A DNA stretch of 64,000 nt, from NCBI GenBank assembly GCA_963802795.1, contig CAWDJV010000005.1, positions 1,301,137 to 1,365,136 on the forward strand. The letters are read 5' to 3'. The notes beneath the pieces are model-generated. The model was not told the DNA's origin. It searched no databases and saw only the letters and a program-made list of their open reading frames with translations. The stretch's first letter is position 1; every line of letters starts with the position of its first letter. Positions 54,541 to 63,503 of this stretch are shown here, piece after piece. The stretch is from JAIBJN01 sp963802795 (lineage in GTDB: Bacteria; Actinomycetota; Thermoleophilia; Gaiellales; Gaiellaceae). Position numbers and translations under genes: made by a program.

Positions 54541-54818
54541 CATGTCGGTTCGCAGTCGCCACTAGGCCGCAAGGTTCGCGGGCCGGCCGGCCCGAAAGCC
54601 CGTCGTCGACAGAATAGCCCCTCGCCAATGGATGTAAAGCCTCCAGGGCAGGCGTCGGCAGGCTGATCCGCGACGATGGGCGGCCGGGCAACCATCCCAG
54701 CATCCCAGTCGAAAGGCTAGGCCGCCACGGGAGTAAGATCGTGGCTCGAAAGAGCCCCGGGTAACTAAGCGATCTGTAGTCGTGACGCCTGGAGGCCGGC
54801 ACGGCTGACAGCCGCGGC

Positions 54819-56139
54819 ATGAGTCACTTCTGGAGCCACCACACCGCCTGGAATGGACTCGCAACCGGCGATCGGCAGCGGCCGTCTGCACTCCGTCTAG
54901 TAGTTCACGACTACGTGGGGCATCCGTTTCAGGTCCAGTTGAGCCGGGAACTTGCGCGACGCGGCATGGATGTCCTTCATCTGCACTGTGGCTCCTTCCG
55001 GACTGGGAAGGGAGCCGTCGACGACGACGATGACGCACGTCTCCGAATCGAGGGTGTCACTCTTTCACGTGAGTTTTCGAAGTACTCGCCGTGGACACGG
55101 TTTCGCCAGGAGCGCGAGTACGGACTGAAAGCAAGCGCGCGCATCCGCGAATTCCGCCCCGATGTCGTCCTCTCGGCGAACACGCCTCTCTTCGCCCAGA
55201 AGCGCCTTCTGTCGGAAACCAAGCGGCTCGGCTCACGTTTCGTCTTCTGGCAGCAGGATTTACTTGGGATCGGCGTCCGGAGAGTCCTCGAACGGCGCTA
55301 CGGACGGCTCGGCACCGCGATCGGCAATCGCTTCGTAGCGCTCGAGCGCTCGCTTCTGCTGGGGAGCGATGCAGTCACGGTCATCTCCGATGGGTTCCTG
55401 CCGACGCTCGAACAGCTCGGGATCCCAACTGACAAGGTCTACGTGGTCGAGAATTGGGCGCCGATCGACGAGCTGCCACTCCGGCCCCGGGCCAACGAGT
55501 GGGCACGCGAACACGACCTGGTCGGCAAGCGGGTCGTTCTGTACTCGGGGACGCTTGGGCTCAAGCACGATCCGGAAGCGATCGTGCAGCTCGCTCGCCA
55601 CTTCCGGAAGCACGAGGACGTCGAGGTCGTGGTCGTCTCCGAAGGTCGAGGAGCAGACTGGCTCCGCCGACGTCGCGACGAAGAGAGCCTGTTCAACCTT
55701 CGCTTGCTTCCCTTCCAACCGTACGCCGTCCTCCCGGACGTTCTGGGAAGCGGCGACATACTGCTCACGCTGCTCGAGGCGGACGCCGGAGCGTTCTCCG
55801 TACCCTCGAAGGTGCTCAGCTACCTCTGCGCGGGGCGTGCGCTCCTTGCTGCGGTGCCCTCCGACAACCTTGCGGCCGAGGTCATCCGCAGGAGCGGGGG
55901 CGGAGTCCTCGTCGAGCCGGGTGACGAAGGCGAGTCTCGTCGCCGGCGCAACGCGCCTCCTCGCCGACGGAGGCCTCCGAGAAGAGTTCGGCGGCAGGGC
56001 GCGCCGGTACGCCGAGGAGAACTTCGACGTCGCCACCATCGGCGACCGTTTCGAGCCGATTCTCGTTCCTGGTGGGCAGGGCGAGGGACGGAACGGGACA
56101 AACATGCGGCAACAACGACGAAGCGAGGTAAGCGGATGA
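54819..56139 (+). pseudogene. GT-B glycosyltransferase (WbuB/FnlA-cluster type), one frameshift
   Basis: A rejoined product of about 439 residues. The N-terminal lobe has RLVVHDYVGHPFQVQLSREL, VVLSANTPLFAQKRLLSETK and FVFWQQDLLGIGVRRVLERR, typical of transferases such as WbuB. The C-terminal lobe has VVLYSGTLGLKHDPEAIVQL, LLPFQPYAVLPDVLGSGDIL and VPSKVLSYLCAGRALLAAVP, then after the frame change near 55930 LVAGATRLLADGGLREEFGG. ATG 54819 begins MSHFWSHHTAWNGLATGD. It probably adds an amino- or deoxysugar to the repeat unit. Its 3' end overlaps the epimerase gene by four bases. Confidence 0.8.
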
Positions 56140-57110
56140 ACGACGTGGTCGTTTGCGGCGCCGGAGGCTTCATCGGCGGGCATCTCGTCGCCGATCTCCT
56201 CCGCGAGGACGGTACTCGAGTGCGGGCAGTCGATGTGAAACCCGTCGACGAGTGGTTCCAGGTCTTTGACGAGGCGGACAACCGAGTGCTGGACTTGAGC
56301 GATCTCGATGCCTGCCGCGAGACGTTGGAGGGAGCGCGCTACGTCTTCAACCTCGCCGCCGACATGGGCGGAATGGGCTTCATCGAGGCCAACAAGGCAC
56401 TTTGCATGCTGTCGGTGCTCATCAACACGCACCTTCTCCTCGCCGCCCGCGAGCAAGAGGTCGAGCGGTACTTCTTCGCCTCGTCTGCGTGTGTGTACGC
56501 GGCCGACAAGCAGACGTCGACGGACGTCCTAGCCCTTGAGGGAAGCGGATGCCTATCCGGCGATGCCGGAGGACGGCTACGGCTGGGAGAAGCTCTTCAG
56601 CGAGCGAATGTGCCGCCATTTCTCGGAGGACTTCGGTCTCGCGACCCGCGTGGCTCGCTACCACAACGTCTACGGTCCCCACGGCACGTACGACGGGGGT
56701 AGGGAGAAGGCTCCGGCGGCGATCTGTCGCAAGGTCATCGAGGCGAAGCTCTCCGGTCATCACGAGATCGAGATCTGGGGCGACGGCGAGCAGACGCGCA
56801 GCTTCATGTTCGTCGATGACTGCGTCTACGGCACGAGAATCCTCATGCGAAGCGATGTCACGGAGCCGCTGAACGTCGGCAGCGCCCACCTCGTCACGAT
56901 CAACGAGCTCGTCACGATCGTCGAAGAGATTGCGGGGCTCAAGCTTCGCCGCCGGTACAACCTGGACGCTCCTCAGGGCGTCAGGGGGCGAAACAGCGAC
57001 AATGCCCTGATCAAGGAACGTCTCGGCTGGGAACCGGAGATCACCCTCGAGGACGGGCTCGCGAAGACATACGCCTGGATGTACGACGAGATGGCCGGGC
57101 GCCATGCTCG
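56136..57110 (+). pseudogene. GDP-mannose 3,5-epimerase-like SDR, one frameshift
   Basis: About 325 residues. It has VVCGAGGFIGGHLVADLLRE, NLAADMGGMGFIEANKALCM (a distinctive motif of GDP-mannose 3,5-epimerases), the catalytic Y in DGYGWEKLFSERMCRHF, RYHNVYGPHGTYDGGREKAP, and WGDGEQTRSFMFVDDCVYGT. It would convert GDP-mannose to GDP-L-galactose or a related sugar. One extra G near 56545 (GAGGGAAG for GAGGAAG) shifts the frame and is a likely sequence error. The open frame then runs on into a methyltransferase domain at 57172, so the two are either fused or separated by another undetected error. Confidence 0.8.
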
Positions 57111-57171
57111 CAAGGCTCGGGTGGTGTCCACCAGCTGCGGGGGCGTGAACTTGCGCTCCCGCGAGGCGACG

Positions 57172-57930
57172 ATGAACTCTAGAGGCGATCGACTGAACTA
57201 CGGGGAAATGGCAACCGGGCCGTCCAACGACGCCGACCGTCGGTTGACGGACTACCTTGCCCAGGTTAGAGCGGAGGATCCCGGACCTCCGCAACGACGA
57301 GTGCTCAGGTCAGTTGCGCCTGAGTCTCTTCGGTTTGCCACCAAGATCATCTTGACCGACGCCATCGCATTTTCACAGCGAAGGAAAGCCAATCGCCTGG
57401 CGCAACATGCACCGCTTCGCTTGCATCTGGGAAGCGGAAGATCGCCGAAGCCGGGATGGGTAAATATCGACTTGGTCGGATATCCAGGGGATTTGTACTG
57501 GAACCTGCTTCGACCCCTTCCGTTCGCTTCGGGCTCGGTCGATGCGATCTTCCACGAACACGTACTCGAACACTTTAGCCTTCGAGATGTTCTAGGTATC
57601 GTGAAAGACTCGTTTAGGGTGTTACGGCCTCGCGGAATCCTAAGGATTGGGGTGCCCGATCTCGGTCGATACATCGAGGCCTATGCAGGTGGCGACCCTC
57701 TGTTTGAGCAGGTGAGGCCCGGTCGGCCCACCCGCGCGCTCGCGATGCAAGAGCTGTTCTTTCGGCACGGTCACAGGTCGGCGTTCGATTGGGATACTCT
57801 GGCGCTGATCACGCAGGCAGCTGGATTTACAACCTGCGAGCGTCGACTCTTTGGCGAGAGCGATCTCGACCCGGTTCCGGATTCCGAGGAACGTCGACCT
57901 GAAACGCTCTATGTCGAATGCCTAAAGTGA
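57172..57930 (+). CDS. SAM methyltransferase, class I, possibly fused to the upstream epimerase
   Basis: A 252-residue protein if begun at ATG 57172. The SAM domain has LRLHLGSGRSPKPGWVNIDL (motif I), FASGSVDAIFHEHVLEHFSL and DSFRVLRPRGILRIGVPDLG. It resembles predicted SAM-dependent methyltransferases acting on glycans or small molecules. It is in frame with the upstream epimerase, with stops in the other frames at 57170-57190, so a fusion protein and two separate genes are both possible. The coding sequence is noticeably less G+C rich than its neighbours, suggesting recent transfer. Its stop is inside a perfect hairpin. Confidence 0.75.
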   Translation: MNSRGDRLNYGEMATGPSNDADRRLTDYLAQVRAEDPGPPQRRVLRSVAPESLRFATKIILTDAIAFSQRRKANRLAQHAPLRLHLGSGRSPKPGWVNIDLVGYPGDLYWNLLRPLPFASGSVDAIFHEHVLEHFSLRDVLGIVKDSFRVLRPRGILRIGVPDLGRYIEAYAGGDPLFEQVRPGRPTRALAMQELFFRHGHRSAFDWDTLALITQAAGFTTCERRLFGESDLDPVPDSEERRPETLYVECLK

Positions 57931-57947
57931 GCCACTCGGTGGCTCAC
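57927..57947 (+). terminator. 9-bp perfect hairpin overlapping the methyltransferase stop codon
   Basis: GTGAGCCAC (57927-57935) pairs exactly with GTGGCTCAC (57939-57947) around TCG. The stop TGA (57928-57930) lies in the left arm. It sits between convergent genes (57930 and 58064). Confidence 0.7.
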
Positions 57948-58063
57948 GATGCATTGACACCGGTGAGCCGACAGAGTCGACGGGCCGAGGATTGCCTTTA
58001 GGTAGGCGGTGGTCCGCGGGACATCACGGCCTGGCCAGGGCTGCAACCGGTCGCCGGGCGACT

Positions 58064-60844
58064 TCAGGGCGCGCGGCCTGCTCGGATGCCGACCCTCTCT
58101 TGCTGTATGCCGCGAAGGGCGAGCAGGAGTGCTGCTGAGATCCACCCGAGCCGCGTGAAGAGGATCGGAGCGGTCATTGCAAAGACGACGAAGGCAACGA
58201 CCGAGCTGCCGAGAGCGACGGCGAGTCTCCGCTCGCTCGTCGAGATCGACTCCGAGATCGCGGTCCATCCAGATCGCAGGATCGCAAACAGGGCAAGCAG
58301 CATTCCGACGAGCCCGAAGAGCCCGGTCTTGTACCAGAGGCCTATAACGAGATTGTGGACGTCGTACTCATAGGCCTCGATGCCGAACGGCCGGGTGATG
58401 CTGAACAGATCGAGCCCGACGCCGACGAAGGGGTTCTCCTCGATTCTCTCTATCGCCACCCGGTAGGTGCCGATGCGCTGGTGAACGGAGCCGACCTGTA
58501 CGACGCCTGCTTGGGATGAAGTGCTCGTCGCGGTCTCGAAGCGTTCGAGCGGATCCGGCGCACCCCGGATCGACTGGAGGGTGAGGAGAGCGACGACGCA
58601 CGCAGTGAGCGTCGCGAGGGCGAGCACGGAGTGAATCGACGGCCGCTGGAAAACGAGCCAGACGAACACGGCACATGCAGCCGCGATCAGGGCGCCGATT
58701 GAGACTGACAGGATCAGCCCTGCGGCGACGAGGAGAAGCAGGAGATAGAACCACGCCCGCGAGGCAGCGGCGATTCGCGGTCGGGAGGCGAGCATGAGGG
58801 CCGGCACGAAGGCGATCGCGGTCAGCGCGCCCAGATCGTTTGGATGGCCGGTGAATCCTGTGGCACGACCTCCGTCAATGCTGGCGTTTGGAATGACGTC
58901 GCCGAGGAGCAGTTGGATGATCGCGCCGACGCCGCAAATCGCCGCCGACAGGACCCAGCAACTGATGGCCCTTGTTATGTGCTCCTGCCGACGCAGGACG
59001 ACCGTCCCGAGCCAGAGCCAGAACACCGCGAGAAAGACGAGGCGGGCGATCACGGCGATCGACTTGAAGGCCTCATAGGAGTCGAACGTGGAGAGAAAGC
59101 CGCCGAGTGAGAAAAGGGCGACGCCGATCAAGAGGAGGAAAGGCAGCTTCACCGGCACTCTACGACGGAGAATTACGAGCTCGGCGCAAGCGAAGAGGAA
59201 GCTGGCGAGGAAGAGAAGGTCCGAAAAGGTGACCTGCCCATACACCCTGAGGGTGACAAGGCCGAGCAGCAGGACACCTCCGTAGTAGAGGCGGCGCGGA
59301 ACGTCGAATCCTTCTTCGGCCGCGTCGTCGAAGACCTGATCTGCCTGGAGCGGCGAGTCGTGATCAGCGGCCACGCGTGGCTGGAGTGGCCGAGGACGTT
59401 CGTTGAGTGCTCTCCGCGCGAACGCGAAGAGGAGCCAGGCCGAGAGCGCGATGAGCATGGCGACAGCGAGGGTCGGAAAGAACACCGCAGCCAGTCCTCC
59501 CAGCACCGAAAGCAGGGCGGCTCCCGCGACGACGAATACATGCTCAGCCCGAAGACGTGTCGGGAAGGCGGCCAGACGGCGCGACGCGTCCGCCACCTTC
59601 GCGCGCGTGGCCCCGCTGGGGCGGCCGGCGACAAGGGCGAAACCCACGAGCAGGAGGAGGCTCGCTCCCCACGAGGCCGCGAGCGCCAGCGCGACCCCCT
59701 CGGCTCCGAACCAAGGAAGGAGAATCGCCACGGCGGGGAGGAGCAGGATCCACGATGTGACTTCGGCGATCGTCCCGTACCCCGGATGGCCGAGGCCGTT
59801 GACCCCGTCCGTGAGAACGCGTCGGCCCGCCATGAAGAGCGACGCGAGGAGGAGGATCTGAGCGATCGTGGTCGCTTCGGTGAAGTCATCCCCGAACAAG
59901 AGCGAGATGAGCTCGCCCGCCATGAGCTCGAGCGCCACGACGACCAGTCCCGACAACGTGAGCCCGAGGAAGAAAAACTTCCACATGGCGCGGCGTGCCG
60001 CTTGGCGATCGCGCTCGGCGGCGACCTGCGGATACGCAACCATCCCGACGCTCGCCGCAACCACACGAGGCAGCAGCGAGAACGCCTGAGCAACGACGTA
60101 GTAACCGAGCGCCACCGGGCTCAAGAAGAGGCCGACGACAGCCTGGTCGAGGCGAACAACATCGACCGGGGACAAACTTCCCAGCAGGGCCTTGAGCCCG
60201 AACTTCACCATTTGCCCGCGCGACGGGTCGGGCTCCTTCTCAGCGTGCTTGGGGAGCCCGCGGACCGCGAAGGCGAGAGCGAAGAACCCCCCGATCAGGT
60301 TGACGGCCGCCCACAGCGCCATGAACAGGACGAGGCTGGTCGCGTTCAGCGCGTAGACGATGACCACACCCACGACGTAGGCCGTGCTCGGCAGGATCCT
60401 GAGGAGGTTGAACGCCGTGAACCGGCGCTGGCCCTGGAGGATCGCGACGCCGAAGCTCAGGGCGAGGATCCCGGGCGGTAGGAGCAGGGAGATAGCAGCC
60501 GCCACTCGGACGTCCTGTGGATCGGACGCAACGAGGACGGCCAGCGCAGCCGCTTGAAGGACAAACACGGCTCCTACCTGGAGCACTCCAACCCAGGCAA
60601 GCGATGACGCGATCCGGCGCGCGTCAGCCGGATCGCGGGCGATGTAGTAGGTGGCCGCCGAGGGGAGGCCGAGCGTCCCGGCAAGTGCAAAGACGCCCGA
60701 GACGACGACCAGCAGCGCGAGATAGCCGCGGTCCTCGGGGCCGAGACTCCGTGCGACGAGGACGCCGCTGACGATGACGATCAGCTGGAGGCCGCCGGAG
60801 GCGGCAAGCGATCCGACAATGGAGCGGCCGGCGCTCGACCGCAT
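58064..60844 (-). CDS. Fused Wzx-type flippase and Wzy/WaaL-type O-antigen polymerase
   Basis: A single 926-residue intact protein. The N-terminal half (1-440) is a MOP/Wzx flippase with about 12 helices: LQLIVIVSGVLVARSLGPED, TLGLPSAATYYIARD, and a conserved RLDQAVVGLFLSPVALGYYV. A 60-residue charged linker (HDSPLQADQVFDDAAEEGFD) follows. The C-terminal half (about 500-926) has about 11 helices and the O-antigen ligase/polymerase signature: a large periplasmic loop with RIGTYRVAIERIEENPFVGV, VGLDLFSITRP and DVHNLVIGLWYKTG. Lipid-linked repeat translocation and polymerisation would be done by one polypeptide. No stop or frame change separates the parts. Confidence 0.9.
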   Translation of the reverse strand: MRSSAGRSIVGSLAASGGLQLIVIVSGVLVARSLGPEDRGYLALLVVVSGVFALAGTLGLPSAATYYIARDPADARRIASSLAWVGVLQVGAVFVLQAAALAVLVASDPQDVRVAAAISLLLPPGILALSFGVAILQGQRRFTAFNLLRILPSTAYVVGVVIVYALNATSLVLFMALWAAVNLIGGFFALAFAVRGLPKHAEKEPDPSRGQMVKFGLKALLGSLSPVDVVRLDQAVVGLFLSPVALGYYVVAQAFSLLPRVVAASVGMVAYPQVAAERDRQAARRAMWKFFFLGLTLSGLVVVALELMAGELISLLFGDDFTEATTIAQILLLASLFMAGRRVLTDGVNGLGHPGYGTIAEVTSWILLLPAVAILLPWFGAEGVALALAASWGASLLLLVGFALVAGRPSGATRAKVADASRRLAAFPTRLRAEHVFVVAGAALLSVLGGLAAVFFPTLAVAMLIALSAWLLFAFARRALNERPRPLQPRVAADHDSPLQADQVFDDAAEEGFDVPRRLYYGGVLLLGLVTLRVYGQVTFSDLLFLASFLFACAELVILRRRVPVKLPFLLLIGVALFSLGGFLSTFDSYEAFKSIAVIARLVFLAVFWLWLGTVVLRRQEHITRAISCWVLSAAICGVGAIIQLLLGDVIPNASIDGGRATGFTGHPNDLGALTAIAFVPALMLASRPRIAAASRAWFYLLLLLVAAGLILSVSIGALIAAACAVFVWLVFQRPSIHSVLALATLTACVVALLTLQSIRGAPDPLERFETATSTSSQAGVVQVGSVHQRIGTYRVAIERIEENPFVGVGLDLFSITRPFGIEAYEYDVHNLVIGLWYKTGLFGLVGMLLALFAILRSGWTAISESISTSERRLAVALGSSVVAFVVFAMTAPILFTRLGWISAALLLALRGIQQERVGIRAGRAP

Positions 60845-61125
60845 TCGAGACCTGAGCGTCTGCGTGATCGTCAGCCTATTTCACCCGCTTAAACCTCATG
60901 GGCCTTGGCGAGGCCGACGGCGGACCGTCCGTTCACTGTACTCCCGAACCGTCACCACAACAAACTCGCGCTGACCGACCGAGCAGCCGGGCTGCTTCGG
61001 TGACGCGCGGCCGGAGGCGCTCGTCATTTGACCCCGGCGCGCCTGTTGACGCCACGCCGGTCCCTGTTCTACGATCGTCGCGGACGCGAGGGAGATCGGC
61101 GTCCGAAAACTGCGGAGAAGGGGAG

Positions 61126-61483
61126 ATGACGATGCGGAAGTTGCTCGCTGGTCGCCGGGCTGCTCGGCGCTCTTGCGATTCCGGTGGCGGCGCCAAGCGC
61201 GGTTCTGGAGAAAGGCGCGGGCGCGACGTGCGCGTCCGGCGTCGGTACGTGGAACTTCGTGAACAACAAGACTGAGGGTGCGGCTGCCGGAACCCTCACG
61301 GTGTTCTTCGACACCGAGGAGTTCGGTGTGATCCAGTTCGGGCCCGTCGGCCCCACCGTGGCGAACAAGAGCGTGCAGAAGTTCACCCTGTTCACGAACA
61401 ACCGAGCGACGTTGGTGAGCGCGTCGACCAATCTGCCGGGCAAGCTCGTCCTGGAGAGCGTTGGGTGTGCGCCGTTCGCGTAG
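61126..61483 (+). pseudogene. Small exported protein, one frameshift
   Basis: A rejoined product of about 119 residues: a signal sequence (MTMRKLL, then VAGLLGALAIPVAAPS after a frame change near 61150) and a compact mature domain with GAGATCASGVGTWNFVNNKT, LTVFFDTEEFGVIQFGPVGP, KFTLFTNNRATLVSAS and a terminal GKLVLESVGCAPFA. Two Cys flank the domain. I do not recognise the family. GGGGAG precedes ATG 61126. It is divergent from the flippase-polymerase gene. Confidence 0.55.
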
Positions 61484-61612
61484 GAGCGCGATTCGGCTTC
61501 CGACGTTGACCTAGGGAACTTGACTTAGCCGGGGCGTGGGCAGGGCAGTGCCCTAGGCTGCAGCATGGGCTCGCGGGCTGTCCTCGGCTGTCGATTGCCC
61601 AGGGGACGGGTA

Positions 61613-63274
61613 TCACTGCTGCCAGACTCGCACCCAGTCGACCGACACGTCGAGCCGGTCGGGCGTGCTGGCGTTCGGCATGTTCTCGCCTTCCCAGTCC
61701 GTGTTCCAGTTGTAGAACAGCAGGTGCATCGGCTGACGGGTCGAGTCGAAGGTGTTCACCGACCCTTGCACTTGCCCGTCCACGTAGTAGCTCACGGTCG
61801 AGTCCGTCCAGAGGGCGGCGTAGACGTGCCACTCGGACAGGTCCAGACCCGTGCCGCGCTGAACGAAGCGGAACTGGTTGGGCTGACCGTAGAACTCGCC
61901 CGTGTTGCGATGCAGAGCGCCGGAGAAGAAGTCGTCCCGGCGCGTGCCGCCGTATTCGATGTTGCCGAACCCCTCGAAAACGTCCAGCTCGGACGCCCAG
62001 CACTGGGCCACCGGCAGCCCGTGCTGCGCGCAGAACGGGTTCGGAGCATACGGCGGCGGATTGTCGAAGTCCGGGTTCGTCGCGTGGCGGGTCGAGAGAA
62101 GCCAGAACGCCGGCCCGTTCCCCCGCACCGTGTCGTAGCGCATCCGGGCCTCCATGTAGCCGTATCGGAAGCTCTGCGGGCGAGACTGGCCGCACGGCTC
62201 GGTCGAGACCGTCACGTTCGGGAACCCGTCGGAGCGACGACGGACAAGATGCAGGGCCCCGTCGGCGACGTACTGGGTACCGATCAGCGGCCTGGGCTCC
62301 CACCACTGATTCGAGCACCAAACGCTCCGGCTGAGCGTCCCGAAGCAGTCGGAAAATCGAAGCGCGTATCCCTGCCCGGTCAGCGGGCTCGGCACGGGTG
62401 TCGCCGGACACGGGGTCGGCTCTGGGTCGGGCGGGGGTGGCGAGGCGTTGTTGATCTGAACCGTGATGGACGCTTGGAGCGGGTCCGAGACATCGTCGAT
62501 GAAGGCGAACGTGTCGAGTCCCTGGGAGCCGTTCGAGCAGCCGGCCATCTGCGTGTCCCATAGCACCGACCACTCACCGTTCGGGTCCTTGACGAGATCC
62601 TCGCCGACCGACTTGCCGTCGCATGCGTACACGGCGATCCAGTCGGTCTCCGCCGGTGCCCGCACTCGCACCGCCGTGACGCCGTGCACCGTCGCACCCT
62701 CCGTCGGGGCCACGTACACGACCCCGGGAGAGGTCGTGACGACGAGCTGTGGCTGGAGCGTCTGGACCGCCGTTTCACGAGACACGAGGCCCGCAGCGTC
62801 CGCCGTGCCTCCCTTAAGGGCGAACCTGTAGACGCCGCCGCGCCTGACCCACGGGGTCACATCCCATTCCACCCATGTGCCAGGTATGAGTGAGCCCTTG
62901 TTGTCGCGCGGGCCGCTGACGACGGCAGGTCGCCGTGCCCAGGTGAGGGGCTTCCTGGGCCATGCGCCGGTCTTGTAGACGGCGGGTCCGTTTCGAGTTC
63001 CGTTCGTGACGAAGAAGCGCAGTTTCGCCCTGGAGACCGGGCCGGCCAAACCGGCGACCGCGAAGCGAACGTAGACCTGCTTCGCTGGTCGTGAGCCCGC
63101 CCCGACGCGTAGCCGCTTGGCGAATCCGAAGCTTCTGTTCGGATAAGCCTGGTCGACGTAGGTGTCGGCGGACGCCCTGAACGTCTGCACCGCGGCCGCT
63201 GCCTGGTCGGTCGACTGGAACACGACAAGCGCTACGGAGAACGAGAGCAGCGCGGCGATCAGCCTCATCGCCAT
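61613..63274 (-). CDS. Secreted family-16 glycoside hydrolase with N-terminal DNRLRE-type module
   Basis: A 553-residue exported protein. The signal peptide is LIAALLSFSVALVVFQSTDQ, with cleavage after AAA. The N-terminal module (30-190) is a CBM96/DNRLRE-like beta domain (FRASADTYVDQAYPNRSFGF and YVRFAVAGLAGPVSRAKLRF). A middle region (200-290) is Ig-like. The C-terminal GH16 domain (310-553) has RYGYMEARMRYDTVRGNGPA and the catalytic SELDVFEGFGNIEYGG (Glu and second Glu in ELDVFE), with WHVYAALWTDSTVSYYVDG. It should cut a beta-glucan or galactan, possibly the polymer made by this locus. ATG 63274 is clear. Confidence 0.92.
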   Translation of the reverse strand: MAMRLIAALLSFSVALVVFQSTDQAAAAVQTFRASADTYVDQAYPNRSFGFAKRLRVGAGSRPAKQVYVRFAVAGLAGPVSRAKLRFFVTNGTRNGPAVYKTGAWPRKPLTWARRPAVVSGPRDNKGSLIPGTWVEWDVTPWVRRGGVYRFALKGGTADAAGLVSRETAVQTLQPQLVVTTSPGVVYVAPTEGATVHGVTAVRVRAPAETDWIAVYACDGKSVGEDLVKDPNGEWSVLWDTQMAGCSNGSQGLDTFAFIDDVSDPLQASITVQINNASPPPPDPEPTPCPATPVPSPLTGQGYALRFSDCFGTLSRSVWCSNQWWEPRPLIGTQYVADGALHLVRRRSDGFPNVTVSTEPCGQSRPQSFRYGYMEARMRYDTVRGNGPAFWLLSTRHATNPDFDNPPPYAPNPFCAQHGLPVAQCWASELDVFEGFGNIEYGGTRRDDFFSGALHRNTGEFYGQPNQFRFVQRGTGLDLSEWHVYAALWTDSTVSYYVDGQVQGSVNTFDSTRQPMHLLFYNWNTDWEGENMPNASTPDRLDVSVDWVRVWQQ

Positions 63275-63503
63275 TCCTTCGGCACAAGCGGGATTCTGCC
63301 ACACGCTGGAGAGAGGGAGTCGGCCCGGACCTGGTGCGGGCCGCGCTTCGGCGCACGGACACCCGCGAGGCGCTGGGCCGGAGCGAGCATGGCAGCGCCA
63401 GCCCTCGGCAGGGCACGGGACGGCTGGAGAAACCTGTTGACCACCTTCCGGAGGAGTAGACTTCACGGTGGTCCGGCTCGCGGCCGGGTGGATGATCTGA
63501 GCG

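Noticed and set aside
59360..60481. Long open frame on the plus strand opposite the flippase half of the fusion
   Set aside because: Very Arg/Glu-rich sequence of the type produced by antisense reading of membrane-protein genes. No domain is visible.
61510..61557. CCTAGGG/CCCTAGG inverted repeat between convergent genes
   Set aside because: Seven-base arms with a 34-base loop are too weak to call a terminator with confidence.
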